Assembly (NCBI GenBank): GCA_001603055.1
Contig: LVAZ01000197.1
Coordinates: 1-13,968 of the forward strand
Length of the DNA stretch: 13,968 nucleotides
Reading direction: 5' to 3'
DNA from: Victivallales bacterium Lenti_02
GTDB lineage: Bacteria > Verrucomicrobiota > Lentisphaeria > Oligosphaerales > Lenti-02
Shown here: piece by piece, positions 1-6,700 of the stretch
Position numbering within the stretch: the first letter of the stretch is position 1
How the letters are laid out: each line of letters starts with the position of its first letter
Notes under the pieces: model-generated
The model's input: only the letters and a program-made list of their open reading frames with translations
Databases searched by the model: none
Told to the model about the DNA's origin: nothing
Made by a program: the position numbers and the translations under genes

Positions 1-120
1 GGGGGGGGGGAGAAACCCGTCGTCCGGCTCCGGTCAAAGGACCAATCAAGGGCGGCGGGACGGGAAAAAGTCAGGGAAACTAAGGCCCATTCCCGAAAAA
101 GCCAGCGGGGTTGGCGAATT

Positions 121-142
121 GGGCAGTCGGCGGATGCGGGAG
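121..142 (-). repeat. 22-bp direct repeat, left copy (remnant of sialidase-like gene 3' end)
   Basis: These 22 bases are identical to 7865-7886, which encode the last residues (SRIRRLP) of the sialidase-like protein on the minus strand. The match extends leftward through ATT if one G is gapped, then stops. To the right it ends abruptly, and nothing resembling the rest of that gene follows. Read leftward in the same frame, the left copy gives SRIRRLPN and about 24 further residues before a stop at 46. The best reading is a duplicated 3' end flanking an inserted segment. A relic of a paralogous gene or an assembly artefact at a short k-mer remains possible. Confidence 0.6.
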
Positions 143-154
143 CTGCCGTGTCGG

Positions 155-177
155 AAAAAATCTTCCCCCCTGGGAAG
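155..177 (-). terminator. Intrinsic-terminator-like hairpin, leftward
   Basis: Read on the minus strand, CTTCCC and GGGAAG (172-177 and 162-167) form a 6-bp stem with a 4-base loop. This is followed after one base by six T residues (155-160), the usual shape of a Rho-independent terminator. No leftward gene lies immediately upstream of it, because the next gene to the right is the plus-strand efflux operon. It may stop antisense or read-through transcription, or be a relic of an earlier arrangement. Confidence 0.4.
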
Positions 178-240
178 GTGGCCGGAGCTTCCCGCTCCGG
201 AATGAGCATGAAACCAACCGGGGGAGGATGCTCCGGCCAC
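178..240 (+). repeat. REP-like double-hairpin element, copy 1
   Basis: This is a 63-bp element bounded by inverted 11-base ends, GTGGCCGGAGC and GCTCCGGCCAC. Each end folds into its own hairpin: CCGGAGC/GCTCCGG at 182-200 with a 5-base loop, and 218-236 with one G-T pair and one mismatch. It aligns without gaps to the copy at 7757-7819 (55 of 63 positions identical by hand count) and has the same orientation. Several differences fall in loops or the spacer, but this copy's hairpins are slightly degraded. The structure resembles REP/BIME-type non-coding repeats, which are often mobilised by a RAYT transposase encoded elsewhere. No transposase is present in the window. Confidence 0.8.
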
Positions 241-271
241 TCACAAGCACAAAAATTGCCCGGAGGAGGAA

Positions 272-281
272 CCTTGCAAGG
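272..281. promoter_or_regulatory. Perfect palindrome CCTTGCAAGG upstream of the efflux operon
   Basis: CCTTGCAAGG is a perfect 10-bp palindrome 49 bases ahead of the TTG start of the outer-membrane factor gene. It is a plausible operator or part of one for a metal-responsive regulator. I do not see a full MerR-type spaced repeat or a clear -35/-10 pair around it. Its placement is the main argument, and it could be chance. Confidence 0.25.
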
Positions 282-316
282 CGGCGACGGTCTTCTTCAC
301 CGAGTGTTGTAAACTG

Positions 317-322
317 AAAAGG
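317..322 (+). promoter_or_regulatory. Ribosome binding site deciding the TTG start of the first efflux gene
   Basis: AAAAGG lies 8 bases before TTG at 331. An in-frame TAA at 310-312 blocks any longer start, and no in-frame ATG occurs before the signal peptide ends. The TTG is therefore the only start that keeps a complete signal peptide. Confidence 0.6.
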
Positions 323-330
323 TTAAGATT

Positions 331-1566
331 TTGAGAATTGCTGTTCAGCTTATCTTTTTCACCCTTTGCTCGGCTGTCTGGTCGTCCCCATTGACGTTGG
401 AACAAGCCGCTTTGCTTGCCTTGGAGCGGAGTGATCGATTTGCTGCCGCAAGCCAGCTCTGGGAAGCGGAGCAGGCCCGGATTGGCGCGGTTGGCGTCCT
501 GCCCGATCCTTCCCTCTCCTTCGAGACGCGGGTGAGGGGGGACGAAGACACCCTCATGCTCAAGCAGATGGTGCCCTGGCCGGGGCGGCTGGCGGCCCAG
601 AAGCGGGAGCAGGGCGAACGGGCCGGGGCCAGTCGCCAGCGGGTGGACGCCACTCGCGAGGAACTGGTTCGGCAAGTTCGTTCCATATGGTATGAACTTA
701 CCTATCTGGAACGCGCTGCGGAGCGGGTCCGGGCCAGCGCCGAGTTGCTGCAGGGGGTCGAGGAGACGTTGCGCAGCCAGTACCGCACCAGTTCGGGCAC
801 CTTGTCCCGGGTGCTGGCGGTCCAGTTGGAAAGGGATCGAATTCTGGACCGGGTAGAATCTCTGGAAACCCGCAGGCGGGTGGCCCTCGCTAGGCTCAAC
901 GAATTGCTGGGGCGCGAGGCGGACGCTCCGCTGGACCGGGCGGACGACGGGGTTCCCGGCCCGCTGCCCGATTCCGACACCCTGCGGCACGAGGTGCTGA
1001 CCAGGAATCCCCGGATTCTTGCCAGCCGCCGCGAAGCCGCTGCCGCCGGTGCGGGTCTGGACGCGGCGCGAACCGTGAACAAGCCGGATTTCATGGTTGG
1101 AGCCAGTTGGATGATCAACGAGGGGGAATCGGGAATGGGAGGCGGTGGCGCGGACCCCTTCATGGTCGAGTTCGGCCTGACGCTTCCCCTCTGGCCCGGC
1201 AAGAACGACGCGGTTGTCGCCCAGGCGGCCGCGCGCAAGCGCAGCCAGGAATTCCAGGCGGCGGATCTGCGCCGGCAGGTGCTGGTGGAACTCGACACCT
1301 TGCTGCTGAACCACCGGGACGCCGACCGGCGGCTCATCCTGTACCGGGAAACCCTTATCCCCCAGGCGGAACAGGCCTTCGCCAGTCTCCGCCGCAGTTT
1401 CGCGGCGGGCGAAGTCTCCTTCGCCGACCTGATCGACAGCCAGCGACGGCTCCTGGACCTGCAACTCCAGGCCGAGGAGGCCGTCCTGAACAGACACCAA
1501 ATCCAGGCCGCCATCGAAGCGATGCGCGGCAGCCACTTCCCCAGTAAAACGGAGAATCTGCCATGA
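331..1566 (+). CDS. TolC-family outer-membrane factor of an RND metal-efflux system (CusC/CzcC-like)
   Basis: This 411-residue protein would form the trimeric outer-membrane channel through which the pump expels metal. The start is TTG. The first 18 or so residues are a signal peptide (MRIAVQLIFFTLCSAVWSS). LTLEQAALLALERS at residues 21-34 is the usual opening of an outer membrane efflux protein (OEP) repeat. A second repeat follows, with DTLRHEVLTRNPRI near 220-235. Both are rich in long Ala/Arg/Glu helices expected to form the periplasmic barrel. The C-terminal FAAGEVSFADLIDSQRR is the typical second-repeat helix. No clear lipobox is seen, so acylation is doubtful. The stop overlaps the next start by 4 bp (ATGA), implying translational coupling. 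Family assignment is firm; metal specificity comes from the neighbours. Confidence 0.93.
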   Translation: MRIAVQLIFFTLCSAVWSSPLTLEQAALLALERSDRFAAASQLWEAEQARIGAVGVLPDPSLSFETRVRGDEDTLMLKQMVPWPGRLAAQKREQGERAGASRQRVDATREELVRQVRSIWYELTYLERAAERVRASAELLQGVEETLRSQYRTSSGTLSRVLAVQLERDRILDRVESLETRRRVALARLNELLGREADAPLDRADDGVPGPLPDSDTLRHEVLTRNPRILASRREAAAAGAGLDAARTVNKPDFMVGASWMINEGESGMGGGGADPFMVEFGLTLPLWPGKNDAVVAQAAARKRSQEFQAADLRRQVLVELDTLLLNHRDADRRLILYRETLIPQAEQAFASLRRSFAAGEVSFADLIDSQRRLLDLQLQAEEAVLNRHQIQAAIEAMRGSHFPSKTENLP

Positions 1567-1970
1567 AAGCCCTGTGTGCCACGTTGTTCGCCTCCTTCCT
1601 CGCCCTTGCCGCCGTTGCCGAGGAGGTCCAGCCGCTCAAACCCCAGGCCACCTGTCCGATCATGGGCGGGGCCATCAACAAGAAGCTCTACGCCGACGTG
1701 CAGGGGCAGCGAATCTATGTCTGCTGCCGGGGTTGCCTGGCCCCCGTGAAGGCCGATCCCGACAAGGCCTTCGCCACCCTCCAGAAGAACGGGGAGTACG
1801 CCGAAAGCCTCCAGAAGACTTGTCCGGTCATGGGCGGTGCCATCGACAAGAAGCTGTTCGTCGAGCATGAGGGGCGGCGGATCTACGTGTGCTGCGCCGG
1901 CTGCGTCGAGACCGTGCGCCAGAATCCGACCAAGTACGCCAAGGACATCGCTCCGAAGCCCGAGAAATAG
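1563..1970 (+). CDS. Secreted tandem YHS-like metal-binding protein in the CusF position
   Basis: This 135-residue protein has a signal peptide (cleavage after AVA, residue 19) and two copies of one cysteine motif. Repeat 1 is CPIMGG at 31-36 and YVCCRGC at 52-58. Repeat 2 is CPVMGG at 87-92 and YVCCAGC at 108-114. Each has four Cys and a following DP or NP turn, and the period is exactly 56 residues. The pattern resembles the YHS/TRASH metal-binding fold, in a variant with a Cys-Cys pair. It sits where cusF lies in cusCFBA, between the channel and adaptor genes, so a periplasmic metal chaperone is the likely role. It shares no visible similarity with CusF itself. GGAG at 1551-1554 sits 8 bases before the ATG. 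A thiol-redox role is an alternative. Confidence 0.88.
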   Translation: MKALCATLFASFLALAAVAEEVQPLKPQATCPIMGGAINKKLYADVQGQRIYVCCRGCLAPVKADPDKAFATLQKNGEYAESLQKTCPVMGGAIDKKLFVEHEGRRIYVCCAGCVETVRQNPTKYAKDIAPKPEK

Positions 1971-1981
1971 ACGGAACCACC

Positions 1982-3760
1982 ATGTCGCACTCCATTCCCA
2001 AGACCCTCGCCCTTGTCCTCGGGGTGGCTGTTCTCGCCTTCTTGATCGGGAGACGGACGGTCGCCCCGCACGAGCCGCCGGAAGCCGGCCACGGCCATAC
2101 GGAAATGGCGGCGGAGAAGGCGGAAGTGTGGACATGCAGCATGCATCCCAGCGTGCGGCAGAATCAGAAGGGAAAATGCCCTCTCTGCGGCATGGACCTG
2201 ATTCCCCTGGCGGCGGGCGGCGAGGAGCTTGGCGAGCGCACGCTGCGTCTCTCCCCTGCGGCCAGGGCCCTGGCGGAAGTCCGCACGGCCCCGGTCGAAC
2301 GGCGTTTCGCGGAAGTCCCCGTGCTGCTGTCCGGCCGGATCGAGGCCGACGAGGCGCGGGTCCGCCAGGTGAGCGCCTGGGCCTCGGGCCGGATCGAACG
2401 GCTGTTCGTGGATTCGACCGGCATTCCCGTGCAGGCGGGCGAGCATCTGGTCGAGTTGTACAGCCCGGAACTGTACGCGGCCCAGGAGGAATATCTCCAG
2501 GCGCTGGCGGCGGTCGAACGTCTGGCGGGGGCCAACGAGTTCGCCCTGCGGGCGGCGCGGGACACGGCCCAGGCCGCCGCCGACAAGCTGCGTCTCCTCG
2601 GCCTCGAGGGCGAGCGCGTCGCGGCCATCCGGGCGGCGGGAAAACCCAACCCCGTGCTGGAAATCCGTTCTCCCGCAGGGGGCGTGGTCATCGAGAAACA
2701 GGCCCGCGAGGGGATGTACGTGCGCACCGGGAATCCCCTGTACACGGTCGCCGATCTGTCCCGGGTCTGGGTTGTGCTCGACGCCTATGAAAGCGATCTG
2801 CCCTATCTCCGGCTGGGACAGCGGGTGGAAACCCGCACCGCCGCCTTTGGCGACGAGGTCTTTGCCGGACGGATCAGCTTCATCAGTCCCACCCTCGAAG
2901 CGGGTTCGCGCACCACCCGGGTCCGGGTGGTGCTGGAGAATCCGGGCGGGCGGCTGCGTCCGGGCATGCTGGTGCGGGCGACCATCCTGGCCCGGATCGG
3001 CGAGGGGGGCACCGTAGTCGGCGGCGAGTTCCGGGGCGCGTGGTCCTGCCCGATGCATCCGGAAGTGGTCCGCGAGGAAACGGGCGACTGTCCGGTCTGC
3101 GGCATGCCGCTGGTTTCGGCGGGGGAACTGGGCTACGCCGATCCCGACGAGGCGTCGCCGCCCTTGTTGGTGCCCGCCAGCGCCGTGCTGGCCACGGGCC
3201 GGCGGGCGGTGGTCTACGTGCGGGAGGAAGCGGACGATTCGCTGTTCACCGGGGTGGAAGTCTCCCTCGGTCCCCGGGCCGGTGATTTCTACGTGGTTCT
3301 GAGCGGTCTGCGCGAGGGCCAGCAGGTGGTGGCCCGGGGTGGTTTCAAGATCGATTCCGAATTGCAGCTTCAGGCCAAGCCCAGCATGATGAGCCTCGAA
3401 CCGCCCGCCGCCGGTCCTCTGGTTCCGCAGCAGACCTGCCCGATCATGGGCGGCGAGATCGACCGCGCCCATTTCGCCGACGTGCGCGGGCAGCGAATCT
3501 ACGTTTGCTGCCCCGGTTGCATCGAGACCATCCGCAACGATCCGGAGGCTGCCCTGGCCACGCTGCACGGGCGGGGCGAGTACGCCGAAACCCGGCAGAA
3601 GATCTGCCCCGTCATGGGCGGCGAGATCGATCCGGAACTCTTCGTGGAGCACCTCGGACGGCGCCTGTACGTGTGCTGCGAGGGCTGTCTCGACGAGGTG
3701 CGCCGCGATCCGGCCAGGCACGCGGACAAGGTGGCCCTGGAGGCGGAGGGGACGCGATGA
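1982..3760 (+). CDS. RND periplasmic adaptor (CusB/CzcB-like) with four metal-binding modules
   Basis: This 592-residue membrane fusion protein would link the pump to the outer channel. An N-terminal membrane anchor or signal (about residues 6-24) precedes a His-containing linker. Heavy-metal-binding domain 1 starts at W50 (WTCSMHP ... CPLCGM). The adaptor core follows, with barrel-sandwich, hairpin and beta-barrel parts (RPGMLVRATI near 330). A second heavy-metal-binding domain (W354, WSCPMHP ... CPVCGM) sits between the barrel and the LLVPASAVL segment. The Met-containing QAKPSMM follows near 460. The C-terminus carries two YHS-like repeats (C486, C509/C510/C513; C542, C565/C566/C569), with the same 56-residue period as the preceding gene. 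An upstream in-frame ATG at 1889 lies inside that gene and was rejected. ATG 1982 gives the membrane anchor directly. The stop overlaps the pump start (ATGA). Confidence 0.92.
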   Translation: MSHSIPKTLALVLGVAVLAFLIGRRTVAPHEPPEAGHGHTEMAAEKAEVWTCSMHPSVRQNQKGKCPLCGMDLIPLAAGGEELGERTLRLSPAARALAEVRTAPVERRFAEVPVLLSGRIEADEARVRQVSAWASGRIERLFVDSTGIPVQAGEHLVELYSPELYAAQEEYLQALAAVERLAGANEFALRAARDTAQAAADKLRLLGLEGERVAAIRAAGKPNPVLEIRSPAGGVVIEKQAREGMYVRTGNPLYTVADLSRVWVVLDAYESDLPYLRLGQRVETRTAAFGDEVFAGRISFISPTLEAGSRTTRVRVVLENPGGRLRPGMLVRATILARIGEGGTVVGGEFRGAWSCPMHPEVVREETGDCPVCGMPLVSAGELGYADPDEASPPLLVPASAVLATGRRAVVYVREEADDSLFTGVEVSLGPRAGDFYVVLSGLREGQQVVARGGFKIDSELQLQAKPSMMSLEPPAAGPLVPQQTCPIMGGEIDRAHFADVRGQRIYVCCPGCIETIRNDPEAALATLHGRGEYAETRQKICPVMGGEIDPELFVEHLGRRLYVCCEGCLDEVRRDPARHADKVALEAEGTR

Positions 3761-6700
3761 GACCGCCCATCCTGCGCAAACGCCGTCCCGGACGGCGGCC
3801 TGATGTCGCCGACACTCCTGCGCCGACCGGGCTGATGGCGTGGCTCATCGGTTTCTTTCTGGACAACCGGGTGGTGGTGCTGCTGGCCCTGGCCGGGTTG
3901 GTGGCGGCGGGGGTGTTCGTCGCCCCCTTCGCCTGGAAGCTGGGCAACCTGCCCCGTTCCCCGGTGCCGGTGGATGCGATTCCCGATCTCGGCGAGAACC
4001 AGCAGATCGTCTTCACCGAATGGCCGGGGCGCTCCCCCGCCGACGTCGAGGATCAGGTCACCTATCCGTTGACCTCCGTCCTGCTCGGCACGACCGGGGT
4101 GAAGACGGTCCGCGCCACTTCGATGCTCGGCTTTTCCAGCATCTACGTCATCTTCGAGGAGAACGTGGACTTCTACTGGAGCCGCACGCGCCTGCTCGAA
4201 CGGCTGAACTCCCTGCCGCCGGGCATTCTGCCGGAAGGGGTGCGGCCCACGCTCGGCCCCGACGCCACCCCGCTCGGCCAGGTCTTCTGGTACACCCTCG
4301 AAGGGCTCGATCCGGAGGGCCGGCCCGCAGGCGGCTGGGACCTGGGCGAACTGCGCTCGATCCAGGACTGGCAGGTGCGCTACGAACTGATGAGCGTGCC
4401 CGGCGTGGCCGAAGTGGCCTCGGTGGGCGGCTTTGTCCAAGAGTACCAGGTGGAAGTCGATCCCGAAGCGATGCGGGTGTACGGGGTCTCATTGGCCCAG
4501 GTGGCCATGGCCCTGCGCCGCAGCAATACGGACGTGGGCGCGCGGACCATCGAGGTCAATCAGGTGGAATACGTGATCCGGGGGCTGGGACTGGCGGCTA
4601 CCGCCGAGGACCTCGGCGAGGCGGCCATCCTGTCCCGCGACGGGGTGCCGATCCGGGTCCGTGACGTGGGCCGGGTCGCTCTGGGCCCGGCCCTCCGCCG
4701 GGGGGCTCTGGACAAGGGCGGCAGCGAGGCGGTGGGCGGCGTGGTGGTGGTCCGCTACGGCGAGAATCCGCTGGCGGTGATCCAGCGGGTGCGGGAACGG
4801 GTGGCGCTGCTGAACCCCACGTTGCCTTCGCGCCCAGTCACCGTGACCGGCTCCGACGGGCTGCCCCGCGAAACCACCAGCAAGATCGGCATTGTCCCCT
4901 TCTACGACCGCACGGGGCTCATCCTCGAAACCCTCGGCACCTTGAACGAGGCTCTGGTGCAGCAGGTGCTGATTACCGTGGTCGTGGTGGTGGTTTTGCT
5001 GCTCAACCTGCGCAGTTCGGCTCTGGTTTCCGGCCTGCTGCCGGTGGCGGTGCTGTACTGCTTTGTGGCCATGCGGCTGGTGGGGGTGGACGCGAACATC
5101 GTGGCCCTCTCCGGCATCGCCATCGCCATCGGCACCATGGTGGACATTGGGATCGTGCTCATCGAGAACATCGTCGCCCAGGTCGATGCCGCCCCGCCGG
5201 GGCGCTCGCTCCGGGATTCGGTCCACCGGGCGGCGACCGAGGTCGGCAGCGCCGTGTCCACGGCGGTCCTCACCACCGTGGTGAGCTTTCTGCCGGTCTT
5301 CACCATGGAGGCGGCGGAAGGGCGCTTGTTCAAGCCGCTGGCCTACACCAACACCTTCTCCCTGCTGTCCTCGCTGCTGGTGGCTTTGGTCGGCATCCCG
5401 CCTCTGGCGCTGATTCTGTTCCGGAAACGGGACTCGCGGAACCGCTGGATTCCGGGGCTGGCTCTGCTGCTGGGCGGTGGCCTGCTGTGGCGGGGACACT
5501 GGCTGCCCGGAGCGGGAGCGCTGGCTGTCGGCCTGCTGAATCTGGCCGTTCCCCTGGTGCCGCCCGGCTGGGCGAAACGGCTGCGCTTGCCGGTGAATTT
5601 CGCGGTGGCCCTGGCGGTCAGCGCCATCCTCGCCGCCCATTGGCTTCCCCTGGGGGTCGAGGTGGGGACCGTGCGCAACACGGTGTTCGTGGTCGCCTTG
5701 ATTGGTGGGCTGCTGCTCGGTTTCTATCTCTTCCTGCGGGTGTATCCCCGCCTGCTGGGCGTGTTTCTGGCCCGCAAAGCCTTGTTTTTGTGCATGCCGG
5801 TCCTGCTGGTGGTCTGGGCGCTGATGATCTGGCTGGGTTTCGGTCGGGTTTTCGATTTTGTTCCCCGCGCCTACGAAAAACTGGGCGGCGACCGGTCCCG
5901 GTTGGTCGGGAATCCGGCCTGGTCGCGGGCGGTCCACGCCTTTCCGGGTCTGGGACGGGAATTCATGCCCGATCTCGACGAGGGGGCGTTCCTGTTCATG
6001 CCCACCACCATGCCCCATGCCTCCATCGGTGAAACCCTGGACGTGCTGGCCAAGCAGGACATGGCCCTTGCCGCACTGCCGGAAATCCGCCTTGCCGTGG
6101 GCAAGATCGGCCGCGCCGAGAGCGCCCTCGATCCCGCACCCATCTCGATGGTCGAAACGGTCATCCAGTATCACGACGAATATCTGGCCGACGAGCGGGG
6201 GCGGCGGCTGCGCTTTCGTTTCGATCCGGCCCGCGACGACCTGTTCCGCAACCCGGCAGGGGAGCCTGTCCCCGCGCCGGACGGTCAGCCCTACACCGCA
6301 GCCGGAACCTTCGCGCGCGACCAGGACGGCAAGTTGATTCCCGACCCGCGCGGCAAGCCGTTCCGCCTCTGGCGGCCGGAGCTTGATCCCGCCCTCAACG
6401 AGGGACGGGCGTCCTGGCCAGGTATCCGGTCCACCGACGACATCTGGAGCGAAATCGTCCGGGTGACCAAGCTGCCCGGCACCACCTCGGCCCCGAAACT
6501 GCAACCCATCGCCGCCCGCAATGTCATGCTGCAAAGCGGGATGCGGGCGCCCATGGGGGTCAAAATCATGGGCAAGGGCCGGATCACCCTCGAGGAACTG
6601 GGCGATTTCGCCGAGCGGATCGAGGGGATTCTGCGCGAGGAACCCTTGGTGAGGCATGAGGCGGTGGCCGCCGAACGCATCGTCGGCAAACCCTACCTCG

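Larger units (their letters stand above)
1..330. other. Gene-free left end with several short signals
   Basis: I find no convincing protein-coding gene here. The short open frames on both strands lack recognisable domains, and the leftward one (46-240) runs through the REP-like element. The stretch starts with ten consecutive G residues, which looks like a contig end or sequencing artefact. It holds a 22-bp direct repeat shared with the 3' end of the sialidase-like gene, a leftward terminator-like hairpin, a REP-like element, and about 90 bp of leader ahead of the efflux operon. No regulator gene (for example MerR, ArsR or a two-component pair) is visible, so the operon's regulator must lie elsewhere. 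Confidence 0.7.

Noticed and set aside
46..240. A 64-codon minus-strand frame through the REP-like element
   Set aside because: Its first half is translated repeat and only the short SRIRRLP part resembles a real protein; it is better explained as repeat plus gene remnant.
241..3721. Minus-strand open frames at 241-1536, 702-2135 and 1883-3721
   Set aside because: They are antisense to the outer-membrane factor, YHS-like and adaptor genes and show no family motif.
3505..3756. An 84-codon N-terminal extension of the RND pump frame
   Set aside because: It overlaps the C-terminal YHS-like repeats of the adaptor in another frame; ATG 3757 has a strong ribosome site and the usual pump N-terminus.
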